Source: Gnetum montanum
Taxonomy: Eukaryota > Streptophyta > Gnetopsida > Gnetales > Gnetaceae
Length of the DNA stretch: 64,000 nt
NCBI GenBank assembly: GCA_015680685.1
Contig: MNCI01022555.1
Location: forward strand, 2,264-66,263
Reading direction: 5' to 3'
This document shows positions 46,886-57,600 of the stretch, in pieces. The notes below the pieces were generated by a model. That model was not told where the DNA came from and made no database searches. It worked only from the letters and a program-made list of their open reading frames with translations. Each line of letters starts with the position of its first letter. Positions within the stretch are counted from its first letter, which is position 1. Position numbers and translations under genes: made by a program.

Positions 46886-47720
46886 AGGATGTTCTATTCC
46901 TTTAATGGCTTCAATTCTAGCCCAATCAATAATTATTCCTTACAAATTATATGCCTAAGTATGCTACCTAATTTTACTCTAAAAATACAATTTTTAGTTT
47001 TCAAGGAAATACCAAAATCTTGGCATCTATTAACTATCTATTGTAAGTAAGAAATATGATCAAGATAATGTTTGGACTAAACTATAATATCATCTAAATA
47101 AATGGAAATAAACTTTCCTATAAGTCCTTTAAAAGCTATATTCATAGCCCACTGAAAAGTTGCTTCTACCTTTGATAAGCCACAAGGCATTCTTTTATAT
47201 CCTATGTTCCCCATTTGGTAATAACAACTAATTTAAGTCTTTTATTCTTATCCACTATTATTTGATTATGCCATGAAAATCCATCTAGGAATGAGTATAG
47301 GTAATATCTTGATACCTTTATCAACATTTCATCAATTCTTGAAAGTGGATATCTATCCTTAATCAAATCTTCTTTTAAATTTCTATAATCAACACATAAT
47401 CTTAAGTCTTTATTATTTTTTCTAATTGGTACTAAATTACTATCCAAGCTAAATATTGAATTGGATAAATTATACCAACCCCTAATAATTTCTTAATTTT
47501 AGCTTCCATTTATGGCTCAAAGACCAAATTAAACTAACTTAGCTTTTGTTTAACTATCTTATAGTTTTTTCTCCAAAGGAATTTTATGATTCATAATGCT
47601 AGGATCAAAAGTTCTTAAATCATCATATGACTAACTGAAACTATCCAAATTCTCTCTGAGGACTTGCATTATTTTTTATTTTATGTTTGATTGATCCTTT
47701 TTCCAATATTCAAAAGCCTT
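46886..47720 (-). pseudogene. ORF-LTR element reverse transcriptase remnant
   Basis: Minus-strand wording: SYDDLRTFDPSIMNHKIPLE (47650-47590), NLVPIRKNNKDLRLCVDYRNL (47440-47375, given here only in part), RYPLSRIDEML, SFLDGFSWHNQI, and the active site YLDD at 47089-47100 inside FISIYLDD with all four residues kept. The N-terminal linker continues across the N2 insertion at 47720/54689. Stops and frameshifts separate the blocks. Confidence 0.85.
47716..47720. other. Target site duplication GCCTT (left of N2)
   Basis: GCCTT directly before N2 is repeated exactly at 54689-54693 directly after it. Confidence 0.9.
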
Positions 47721-47750
47721 TGATGGGACGCGATATCGCATCCTCCCCTA

Positions 47751-47772
47751 CGATATCGCGTACGCGATATCG
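47751..47772. promoter_or_regulatory. Perfect 22-base palindrome in N2 U3
   Basis: Two GATATC words joined through CGCGTACGCG read the same on both strands (core GATATCGCGTACGCGATATC). It ends 17 bases before the TATA box, so it is a candidate binding site or a cruciform-forming element. Confidence 0.7.
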
Positions 47773-47789
47773 CGGTGGGCCGTCATATC

Positions 47790-47797
47790 TATAAATA
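47790..47797 (+). promoter_or_regulatory. N2 5' LTR TATA box
   Basis: TATAAATA followed by AGAGG; the 3' LTR has the same at 53965-53972. Confidence 0.75.
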
Positions 47798-48512
47798 AGA
47801 GGCGGCTCTCCCTTGTTTCATCATTCTAGGCCTAGACTATAGCGAAACTCTAGCAGTTTTTCCACTCCAGAGATAGATTAATTTCCATGTGCCTGCAGTA
47901 GGAACTCTAGAATGAACGGATCTTTATTCAAGCAAACATTGTACCTAAACACAAGTTTGTGTACTTCAATAAAGACGAGCTTCTTGGATAAACCTTGTAG
48001 TGCATGGAATAGGCTAATTAGGACTTTTATTTACTATTATTTATTACTTGTCATTTAAATTCTTTATTAGGAATTAATTACTTCTCAACCCTTCTCTCCT
48101 AGTTAAGTGCCTTAGTATGACCACTTCGAGCATGTGCGTTATGCATGGTGATCCTAGCAACGACTAGCGTTTGGTAGCCTCATCGGTTCAGGATGTGTAC
48201 GGTAAGTGGGAACAAATGTTGATACTAGGTTAATTTAGACTTAGTTCATTAGTTAAAGTTAGTAATTAGTCTCTCTACCCTTCAACTCATTAGCATAGGA
48301 GATAAAACATAAAAAGACATAAAAATCATATACCTCATACTTACTTAACCATACACCGTGACAAATACAAGTAAGTCTAGGAAGAGAACGAATAATTAAC
48401 CTTAAGTGTTCCATGAGGCATGTGGGCACTTAGTCTGCAGAGTTCGACCAGATCGCACGTGTTATGCTCGTATTTGTATGGTTGAGTGTAGGGGTACCTC
48501 GCCACTCATCAT

Positions 48513-48530
48513 TGGAGCGATTGTCGGGGA
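48513..48530 (+). other. N2 primer binding site (tRNA-Asp type)
   Basis: TGGAGCGATTGTCGGGGA follows the LTR end after one base. It differs from the tRNA-Asp complement TGGCGCCGTTGCCGGGGA at four positions. Confidence 0.85.
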
Positions 48531-48652
48531 CTAAGTGTTTGTGCGCTAAGTAGAACATAGGAGATCACTCACATCCTTGGGAGCTTAAACAAACCTTTGA
48601 GTTAATTAAAAAAAATTATATAACGGTTAAATAGCACACTGAATAAGACACC

Positions 48653-51145
48653 ATGTCTTCTTCTTCTTCTCACAAGAGCAATACACCATCTAGGGATCAT
48701 ACAAAGAACAGTCGGCAGTCTAAAACACATAACCTAAATCTGCTAGTTCCTCAACAATACCGAGTGGTATATACTCATCCTGATGAGTACATACCAGATT
48801 TTACCTTTATACTCTATCAAGAAGAACAGATGCGCTGGAGAGATTTGCAAGGTAACATAGTGTTACCTCCAAATCGTGCAGTCCCCAACATGCTCCTCCG
48901 TGCTTTGGCACAGATCGGCATGACACAGCTCTATCCTGAATACGTTATAGGAAACTTTGACACGATGGATTATCATCCCATAAAAGCACAACGTATGAGA
49001 GACTCAAGGTAGGAGAGCCAACATACATTGTTGAAGGGTAAATAGGTCCTGCACGTCGTAAGTGAAATAGGAGATGGTGAACCACTTATAATGGGTTCTC
49101 TATCAAAAGATTTTTCCCCTTCTAATGATAGTAAGGAGGTGAGGTATTAGAACCTACGATCCACGATACACAACCCTGGTTTTGATCCCTGTAAATGCCA
49201 ACTGTTCACTGAGGGAATAACAACACATGATAAGGACGAGCACTTAGATCATCATCATGATCGGGGCTGTAGTAGCTGAAGAGAAGGCAAGAAACATCTC
49301 CATGGCAATGGTTATCCTTCTTCTTTCCCTTCTTCACATCACTCACCCTCTCCTTCCACCTCTGGGCACAATCATAAAGAGCATAACGGTGAGGATAGAG
49401 GTAGGAAAAATGAGAGACCTTGATGAGAGAGTCGAGAGAGAAGACAAGGGCATGAATGAAGGGAAAGTAGGGAATAATGGAGACATTATAGGCTTCATGA
49501 AAGAGATGATCATGACAAGCCTCTACTTGCAACCCAAAGTATGCTTGATATAATGGAGGCTGTAAGAATTCCAACAAGGCATTTAAAAGATAGTCGAATC
49601 AAGTGCTTAGACATGAACAACATCCCATGCTTTGAAGGGGGATATAACGCTGATCCACAAAATCATTTATAGGCATTCCATGATTCTTGTGTCTTGCAAA
49701 ACATAGAGAACAAGTGGAAGAAACTAAAGTTGTTTCCCAGGACACTCATCAAGGAAGCAAAGAGTTGGTATCGATCCTTAGAACCGGAAACCATTAGGAG
49801 GTGGAGTATGATGTTAGAACTCTTCAACGATAAATATCAAACGTACTCTAGACTGTCTAATTTGCGTAAGCAGATCCAAGGATGGAAGAAAGGTACTCAT
49901 GAACCCTTAGATTCTACCATGGGCCACTACTACATATTGTTACATCGTTGCCTAGGCCATGGTTATGCACAATGGGATCAACTCTGCCACATCGTAGATG
50001 GGATAAGGTATGAAACTAGGAGAACCCTTAGGACTTATGCCCAAGGGAGATTATGAGAACTTAGATCCCATGAGATTCATCACTTGTTGGAGCAAGTAGC
50101 CAAAGAACAAGAGGAGCTACAAAAAAGGGAAAGTGTGGAAGAATACAACTGTGATCCCTTTCTTCGAAAGAAGGGAGTGAAATTCTACAATGAAGAGGAT
50201 GAGTCACCACTCGAAGAGTTGGTGAACAGAAAAACCTTGTCACTTCAAAAGCTAATGGAAGTGGCAACTAAGGTAGATGAAGTATGGAGCTCCTTAGATA
50301 GTAAAATTAAAACTATCCTAAAAATCATATAGGAGTCTAAGGACAAACAAAGTAGTGACAAGAATAAGATAAAGCAGAGAGATTCAAGCCCTGCACGTGA
50401 CAAGGGTAAGGGGAAAATAACTATCTCCGATGAGGTTGTGGACTCAGACACAGATGAAAACGGTGGATGTGAGATCTGCCAATATGACCATCCCAAGGGA
50501 TGTTGTCCAATCATCTCACATCTACAAGAGTCTAGGATGTATGCACTGAATTCGAGACTTAACCAATGGCAGACACCCCAAAGGTTACCTTATCCCCAAG
50601 GTAACCCAAGGCAGTTCCACCAACTGTTAACATACTATCCAAGTGGAACTCCACCACAACCTATCGAACAACATTAGTAGTGGAAATACCCACATTCATG
50701 GGGGATGCCACCGCCGAAACAACAATACCCTTACCGGTAGCTAGACCCATATGGATACTATGTGCAGCAGCCGATTTTTCCAAGTGACTTCATGGGTCAC
50801 ATAACTCCCCAATGTCACTACCAAGTTTGGGAGTACTTTAGGAGGACTCCTTCTCCTCTAGGAGATGCTCCATACCCATACCATCCTCCTAATCTGTCTG
50901 CACCTCTTCCACCTGTAGTTCCCATACCTCCTACTCTAACAATGCAAGGAGAACTCCCCACTCAACCGCAGCAACACAACACTACGAGAGCTGTGAACAT
51001 TCAACCTGCTACTGGTTCTAATAACTGTAAAAAGAGAAAACCTTTCTTCAAAACCAAAAGCCTAGACAAGCTCTCACAACAACAAGAGGTTGAGTCTGTG
51101 ATCACTTCTCCAACATATAAGTCTTCGGAGCTCCTTTCAAACCAA
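48653..51145 (+). pseudogene. N2 gag remnant (3' end in gap)
   Basis: Starts at ATG 48653 (MSSSSSHKSN), open for 119 codons to a stop at 49012 with YTHPDEYIPDF and a Leu-rich end. After frame changes, the capsid-like domain is at 49640-50056 (LKLFPRTLIKEAKSWYRSLEP, RRWSMMLELFNDKYQTYS, LLHRCLGHGYAQWDQL), then a Lys/Glu-rich stretch at 50084-50332 (HHLLEQVAKEQEELQK). The motif CEICQYDHPKGCCP at 50470-50510 has four Cys and a His and may be a zinc-binding site. A Pro/Gln-rich tail runs at 50760-51145. This is the best-preserved gag in the window, still with several stops. Confidence 0.85.
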
Positions 51146-51387
51146 NNNNNNNNNNNNNNNNNNNNNNNNNNNNNNNNNNNNNNNNNNNNNNNNNNNNNNN
51201 NNNNNNNNNNNNNNNNNNNNNNNNNNNNNNNNNNNNNNNNNNNNNNNNNNNNNNNNNNNNNNNNNNNNNNNNNNNNNNNNNNNNNNNNNNNNNNNNNNNN
51301 NNNNNNNNNNNNNNNNNNNNNNNNNNNNNNNNNNNNNNNNNNNNNNNNNNNNNNNNNNNNNNNNNNNNNNNNNNNNNNNNNNNNNNN
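51146..51387. other. Assembly gap (242 N)
   Basis: Run of 242 N inside N2 after the gag tail. Another single N is at 51558. Sequence between these two points is antisense to the rest of N2. Confidence 1.
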
Positions 51388-51557
51388 CCAAGGGAATGGT
51401 GATGGATTGGTTTTCCAGCTCTAGTTGAATGTTACTCTTCTTGAGTTGGGGCAGGTTCCAGGCTTGATACATTTCTTGTGAAATTAAGTTGACTCCGAAA
51501 CCTGAGTCAAGAAGAGCCTTATGTGGTTTGTTCCCAACAATTTGTAAATAGATTAAG
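51388..51557 (-). pseudogene. Protease fragment in reverse orientation between gap and single N
   Basis: The minus strand reads WNLPQLKKSNIQLELENQSITIPL, cited here only in part, and upstream KALLDSGFGVNLISQ-type wording, matching the A1 protease region at 3630-3800. In A1 the protease follows gag in the same direction; here it is antisense to gag. Its limits coincide with the N gap and the single N at 51558, so the orientation may be an assembly error rather than biology. Confidence 0.75.
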
Positions 51558-51558
51558 N

Positions 51559-53822
51559 CCTGTATGTAGCAACCACACTAGTAGTAGACACCTCGTGGTT
51601 GACAGCTACTAGAAAGAGCAACCTAATATGCATGAAACGAACTAAGGAAACAACTCATGTTAACAACAAAGGCATAGACACATTGGAATATGAGCGTCGC
51701 CAACTTCCACCCCTTAATTTGAGAACATCAATGGGGAGAAGTTAGACACTTTTGAAAAATTTAAATAGGCATTTAGTACTTTGGATCTCTCCCTTTCCAT
51801 TTAGTCATGGGGGAGATGGCCACCTATGCTAATCATTTGGGGCCCTCAATTATTTTTAGTTTTTGTCTTACACATTTTTGTTTTACACATTTTTGTTTTA
51901 CACGTTTTTGTTTTACACATTTTTTTTTACACATTTTTATCTTACACGTTTTTATTTTATAAATTTCTTTAAATTTTCTTGTTTTTTTTTTACAAATTTC
52001 TTTAACTTTTCTTGTTTTTGTTTTATAAATTTCTTTAACTCTTCTTGTTTTTTTTTCACAACATCATTTTACTTTTTCATTTTGTGTGTGTGTGTGTGTG
52101 ATCCACCGTGTAAGTTCGTCACCCAATAAGTGTTCTTCATGATGGTATGAACTATTTTCATATTGATTGCTAATGTTTGGTTTTTACCTTTAAGTCATAA
52201 TGTTGATACTAAGGTATGTTTCTTTTGATATGGTAGGCAATGAGTTCACTTCATCCATCTATCCACCAATTTCTATGGTCTCTCAGCTTGGAAATGTATA
52301 GTCCTTTTCTAATAATAACTTTAATGAATTGGTGACTGGGCATTTCTCAAACTAAGGAAGGACTCAAGGATTGGAAAAGGGTGTGACTTCAAGGGAACTT
52401 GACGCATTTGTGTTGGCTGTTCTCTTATGTGCTTGGATGCTTTCTTCTTGATTTTTCTTACTGTTTTGATGTCACCCAATTATTGGAAGCTAAGTAATAA
52501 ATATAAAAAATCTTTGCATGGTGTGGTTCTCATGCATAAAAACACAAAACACAAAAAAAAAAGAGAGAAAAGAAGAAGAAGAAGAAGTGAGAATTCAAAG
52601 CACACCCCTTAGACAAAATAATCACTTGGGCTACAAGTACTAAAAATGTTCCCTCTAACTAAGGCCCTTCTCGCTTCCCAGTCTCTCCTCATTCGTTTCG
52701 TTGAAATGGTGGTGGATCTTGGGGGAAGCATTCTTGTTATTCAAGGGGATAGATTAGCCGAATGCATTGATGCAAAGTCACTAGATGTGGTTGGTTTGAG
52801 GTCGAAGTTGAAATGAGATTTGCCAAGTCACATTAATCATGAAACACACGAGGGGCTGTACACCACCTTGTTCTTGGGATTTCATTCCATTCTCTTCTCT
52901 CCACCCTTCTCTCCATTGTTCACCTCATTGCCGGTTGTATCATTAGTATATATTTTAGTTGACGCATTGTTTTCTTTTTGGTAAATTATTGTGGTTAAGA
53001 CTTTAACTCTTTTTCTAATTGACATTCACAGAGCCTACAAACTCTTTGAATGTGGGTTTGTTAGGGCATTAAGGGCATGAGCCTACTTTGGGGAGGATCC
53101 ACTGACATTCCTATTTGGTGCACCAGTTAACTTCTTTTCCCTAAAATTTTGGCAATTAATTTTATTTTATTCATTTCCATCTTAACATCCATTTCATCGA
53201 TGTTATAGTTGTCCCTTTTTATCTATCTTTCTTATTCCTTTTCTTTCTCCATTCTAATGCTACTGGAGGTTCGCGATTAATCATGGGGGTATAGGGCCTA
53301 ATTTTTTTGATTTTTTCCAAACCCCTACACCTTCGGTAGTCATCATTAATACATATCCAAATTCACAATCAAATATACCACAACCTAGCCAATGGACTTT
53401 CACCAAAGCAAGGTATCAACTACATTGGAATTTATTTACCCTTGCTAATATAAGATTGTGTTGTGTGTGCAAATGACGATCATACAACAATGGAGGGGAT
53501 CTAGAAGAAACACTTGGAATGGAGCAATGCTGAAGTAGCTATGCAAGGAGCAAGATTGATGATGCGCTTACGGATGAATAAAAAAAGACACAATCTTGGC
53601 GTTGGCAGCAATGACACTTCTTTCTATCTCTCTTTCTCAGCTGCCAAATGAGGCCTGATGTCAATGTAATAAGGTGTTCACCCTTGTTGTCATGAACACC
53701 AATTTCATTGTATCTTGTAATGATGATCCATTCACATGTCATCCCATTAGTTCCATTTGAGTCAATAATCCCATACCTTCCTGATATTATTGTAAAGAAC
53801 TCGAGGACAAGTTTTCATATAG
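51559..53822 (+). other. N2 internal region without a recognisable gene
   Basis: No gene. Contents in order: a block shared with N1 (CTAGTAGTAGACACCT at 51577; 17295 in N1), TCATGGGGGAGATGG at 51805, a minisatellite of about 16-base TTTTACACATTTTTG units (51868-51960) grading into about 40-base AAATTTCTTTAACTTTTC units (to 52070), a TG dinucleotide run at 52083-52100, a purine tract with repeated GAA at 52560-52588, GGGGAGGATCCAC at 53090, and TCATGGGGGTATAGG at 53280. The protein-like minus-strand stretch 53539-53742 has no known domain. Confidence 0.6.
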
Positions 53823-53823
53823 T

Positions 53824-53833
53824 CATGGAGGTA
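53824..53833 (+). other. N2 polypurine tract
   Basis: CATGGAGGTA directly before the 3' LTR; the right-hand element has CATGGGGGTA in the same place. Confidence 0.7.
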
Positions 53834-54688
53834 TGATGGGATGCGATATTGCATGGGCCGTGATATCACGTACGTGATATCGCATCCCTCGTGATATCAT
53901 ATACACGATATTGCATCCTCCCCTGCGATATCGCGTATGTAATATCACGGTGCACCATCATATCTATAAATAAGAGGTGGCTCTCCCTTGTTTCATCATT
54001 CTAGGCCTAGACCATAGTGAAACTTTGGCAATTTTTCCACTCCAGAGATAGATTAATTTCCATGTTCCTGCAGTAGGAACTCCAGAGTGAATGGATCTTT
54101 ATTTGAGCAAACATTGTACCTGAACACAAGTTTGTGTATGGCAATAAAGATGAGCTTCTTGGATAAACCTTGCAATGCATGGAATAAGATAATTAGGACT
54201 TTTATTTACTATTATTTATTACTTGTCATTTAAATGCTTTATTAGGAATTAATTCTTTCTCAACCCTTCTCTCCTAGTTAAGTGCCTCAATACGACCACT
54301 TCGAGCACGTGTGTTACGTGTGGTGATCCCAACAATCACTAGCGTTTGGTAGCCACGGTTGCATCGGTTCAGGGTGTGTACGGTAAGTGGGAATGGATGC
54401 TGACGCTAGGTTAATTTAGACTTAGTTCATTAGTTAAAGTTAGTAATTAGTCTCTCTAAACTTCAACTCATTATCATAGGAGATAAAACATAAAAAGACA
54501 TAAAAATCATATACCTCAGACTTAGTTAACCATACACTGTGACAAATACAAGTCTGGGAAGACAACGAATAATTAACCTTGAGTGTTCCATGAGGCATGT
54601 AGGCACTTAGTCTACGGAGTTTGATCGGATCATGCGTGTTACGCTCGTATTCATATGGTTGAGTGTAGGGGTACCTTGCCACTCATTA
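53834..54688 (+). repeat. N2 3' LTR
   Basis: Begins TGATGGGATGCG and ends ACTCATTA, TATA box at 53965-53972. The U3 has seven GATATC-type words at about 53845-53955 with spacings 17, 14, 17, 14, 20 and 14, which looks like duplication of a 31-base two-palindrome module. The rest aligns with the 5' LTR, with differences mostly C/T and G/A. Confidence 0.9.
53845..53955. promoter_or_regulatory. GATATC palindrome array in N2 3' LTR U3
   Basis: Seven GATATC or one-base variants alternate at 14 and 17 bases, with one spacing of 20. The first pair encloses CACGTACGTG (53867-53876), itself palindromic with two ACGT cores. The array ends just upstream of the TATA box. A regulatory role is inferred from position. 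Confidence 0.55.
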
Positions 54689-54693
54689 GCCTT
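54689..54693. other. Target site duplication GCCTT (right of N2)
   Basis: Exact repeat of 47716-47720. Confidence 0.9.
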
Positions 54694-54939
54694 GAAACAT
54701 CTTAACATCCTAAATTAATTGCCTCATAAGCTTGATCTCTAGGATCTTGGATATATAATCCTTTTATTAGTTTCTATTTGATTTCTTCTTTTAGTTGTAG
54801 TACCCTTTGAGGTATTCTTCTTTCTTTAACTCTTAAATCAATATTTTCATGAATTTAACTTCTAAATTCTCTTGTGCTCATGAGGAATCAAATTATTTTC
54901 TAATCATCTTCAAATACTTGAACAAAATCCTCATTATTA

Positions 54940-55480
54940 GGAAATTTTGGCTCTAATTCTAACTCAATTACTATTTTATGACTTTTAGCTATTCTTGATA
55001 AGTCTTGAGTGGAAGTTGCTACCGCAAGCTTATCAACCTTCTAATTATTTTCCCTTGGGATGTTTTGAATTTTATATTCTATAAAATTTATGATTAATCT
55101 TACTACTATTTGCCTATAGTCTTTAAGAAATGAGCTTTTAACACTACACTTCCCTTCAACTTGATCACATATGAGTTTTAAGTCTTCTTGAACCAATAAT
55201 TTGGTAATTCATTTTTCATGTGCCATTCTTAAGCCTCTACATAAAGCTTCATATTCATCTCTATTATTGGTACAATGAAATTACAATCGTATAGCTTTTA
55301 GATCTAGTTGACCTCCTAGATCAATTAAACTACACCAATTCTTGATCCTCTTAAATTACAAGATCCATCAAAATATAGCTACCAAAATTATTCTATTTAA
55401 TCATTAGAATGGATAACGTGTATTTCTCGAATTAAGCTAACTCTTAATTTTACTTCTCTTGATTCAAATCTTTTGTTTTT
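54940..55480 (-). pseudogene. Additional RNase H placed before RT
   Basis: Minus-strand reading from 55380 downward gives LYFDGSCNLRG (YFDGS at 55361-55375, first catalytic Asp kept), IGVV, then FHCTNNRDEYEALC (CTNN at 55263-55274, with the conserved Glu in DEYEA), KLLVQ and CDQVEGKCSVK-type wording, and a tail near 55000 like KVDKLAVATSTQ. This is a near-complete RNase H fold with the DG-S/CTNN style of the additional RNase H of Tat elements. It lies between protease and RT. The normal RNase H remnant is separately present after RT at 46.0-46.6 kb. One or two stops. Confidence 0.75.
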
Positions 55481-55569
55481 TCCATCTAAAGTCACATTTT
55501 TTAACATTAATGCTCACTATATACATAAATCTTATTTGGTTCACCTTTCCATGACAATCACATATGTGA

Positions 55570-55920
55570 ATAATTTGTAGCTATATATCCGAAGAAATTT
55601 CAACTATAACTTTTTCTTAATAGTAAGCTATATAAATTAAGGATATTAGCTACTTGGATAGTAACCCTACATATAACCCTTGGATCTTAAAATAATTGAA
55701 GTAGCATGTTCAGTAATTAGCCTACTATGGTGATCCTACTCTTGTCAACTTGAACAATTTTCTTATTTGATATTTTTCACTTTAATCCTAACAAATCACA
55801 TATTTTTATAAGTATTAATGTTGAAGTGGCTCCTAAATTAGCTAGAAAATTATACAAATATCTATACTTCAACATAAGAATCAATAGAAAAGGAGGATCA
55901 TCTTTGTTAGCTACAACCTG
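55570..55920 (-). pseudogene. ORF-LTR element aspartic protease remnant
   Basis: The minus strand reads FLANLGATSTLILIKICDLLGL at about 55850-55790 (cited in part). LGATSTL matches the D-x-G-A-[ST]-[ST]-L protease loop; the catalytic Asp position appears changed to Asn. The following IVQVDKSRITIVG fits the flap region. It lies between gag and the additional RNase H. Confidence 0.6.
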
Positions 55921-56399
55921 TGTTTTACTATTAAATTTTTCATTATGAATATAGCTTATGGTAACATCACTTACCTTTTTCTTGTTCTTAATTTTTTTGA
56001 AAATCCTTTTGGAGTGTCATTCCATTTAAAGTAGTTGATACAAGATAACATTAGCCTTAATCCTTTTCAATTCCTCTATTATGTCATATTTTCCTTCTTC
56101 ATAAAATCTAAACTTTTTAAACATCCTTGAAAAAGAATCCTAGTGATCTTGATTGTTACATTGAGATTTATCTTTTGAACTTTGTTATTCTTCAAAAACC
56201 TTACATCTTCTAGTCAGCTCAGGTATTGTATTTGGTGATCAAGATGTGGTAAGTTTTCCTTTTGTACTCCTAAATTCATATCTAGGTTCTTCATTAGCAT
56301 TAAAATCATCATTAGATGAGTATCCTAATTTTAAATCCTGAGATGTCTCATCACTAGATGAATTTTTCAAATAATGAATACTTGGATATGTGAATACTT

Positions 56400-57518
56400 T
56401 AAATTCTTCAAATTCAAGTAAGTTAGAATTGGTTGTGTCCTCTTGCTCTTCAACATTCTCAAGCTTAGCTTGGATATCTAGTTTTCTATGTTTTCTAAAT
56501 CTTTTATCTTCCTTGATTTTAATTTTTGAGATAGCTTTTCTAACTTAATAATATTGTTCAACATTTCTTTTAAAAGCCTATCTTTATTAAGCTCGTCATC
56601 CCATAACTTCATGGAACTACCAATTGAGGGTAAGGCCTTGAGTTGAGTCAAATTCTAGTTGGAAATATTCCCTTTTGAGGCTTCTTTACTAAAGGATATG
56701 TATTTTTAGGGATTAAATTCAGTTATATTTCTAATTCTATAGCTTCACTATAATGGTTTGCTAAAGTATTGATATTTGGAATTCTTCCTAGGAAAATTGA
56801 AATTCTAGGATCTGTAGCATTCAGATAAGTATTCCTTAAAACTACATTACTTGGATGAAATTGACTTTGGAATAAGCCACACACTCTTTGAAACTTACTG
56901 TTGAATTCTCTTATTGACTCCTTGTTTTCTTGATTCATTTAAAATAGGCCATTATATAGTTGATTTTTTTCAATTTGGTTACCAAACTAACCTATGAACA
57001 AAGTTTTCATATCCTCCCAATAGTGATGCTATTATTTGATAGGTTTGAATACCAAGTTTGAGCCATGTCGCTAAGGTTTTCTATGAACAACCTACATGCT
57101 TGATCTAATTGCCAAATATTTGCATAGACAAGGGCTATTTCAAATAGGTGTAAATATTCTTATGCTAAATAAGCCTAACTGGAAACATATGGCTCTAGGG
57201 GATATTTATAAGCTTCTTTAGAGATATCATGGTAAGTATTGGACATCAAGGATGTGGATATTAGAATTGATTAATAGATGTTAGTTTAGCCATTATTTTT
57301 AAGCTTTGAGTTGTACTAGCTGATGCTATTTTCAATTTAACTTTCCTTTTAAAAGAAAAACCCTTAACTAGTGATGATGTCCTACTATGATGTGTTCTAA
57401 TTCCACCACTTAAATTTCTAATTACACTTTCAATCTTTCTTGATGTAGTTCTAGTTTTAAGTTTAAATGTATGAATTGGAATTTTGAAATCTTCTTCTTT
57501 ATCTAAGGAACTACTCAT
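56400..57518 (-). pseudogene. ORF-LTR element gag remnant
   Basis: The minus-strand ATG at 57518 starts MSSSLDKEEDFKI, about 80 bases after the primer site, and is open to 57261. After a break, 56723-56938 contains ENKESIREFNSKFQRV and NATDPRISIFLGRIPN, the capsid-like domain usual in plant Ty3/gypsy gag (a REFN..F..V box, then LG.IP). Downstream to 56400 the sequence is charged. Stops and frameshifts break it. Confidence 0.7.
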
Positions 57519-57600
57519 GAGCTAGAGCAACTAACTTATTTTATCTATAAGTATCTTTAATGAAGTCTACTCTAATAAATTATAAATTAGTTAGCAATAA

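Larger units (their letters stand above)
47721..48511 (+). repeat. N2 5' LTR
   Basis: Begins TGATGGGACGCG and ends CCACTCATCA. The U3 has three GATATCGC words, two of which form a perfect palindrome at 47751-47772. TATAAATA is at 47790-47797. It is about 64 bases shorter than the 3' LTR, nearly all within the palindrome region. Confidence 0.9.
47721..54688 (+). mobile_element. Pol-less Athila-like element N2 with assembly gap
   Basis: LTRs at 47721-48511 and 53834-54688, primer site, gag, then about 2.3 kb without a gene, all bounded by the duplication GCCTT. The interior holds a gap of 242 N, and a protease fragment in the opposite orientation just after it. No sense RT, RNase H or integrase is present, although the gap could hide a little sequence. 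CpG words are commoner here than in the surrounding elements, so it may be one of the younger insertions of the window. Confidence 0.88.

Noticed and set aside
49206-49577. Minus-strand 123-residue frame opposite N2 gag
   Set aside because: Antisense shadow of the gag low-complexity region; the plus strand carries the family-conserved wording.
52083-52100. TG dinucleotide run as a functional element
   Set aside because: Ordinary microsatellite; only mentioned as part of the N2 spacer.
51863-52129. Open frame with repeated LFYTF residues
   Set aside because: Direct translation of a T-rich minisatellite, not a protein.
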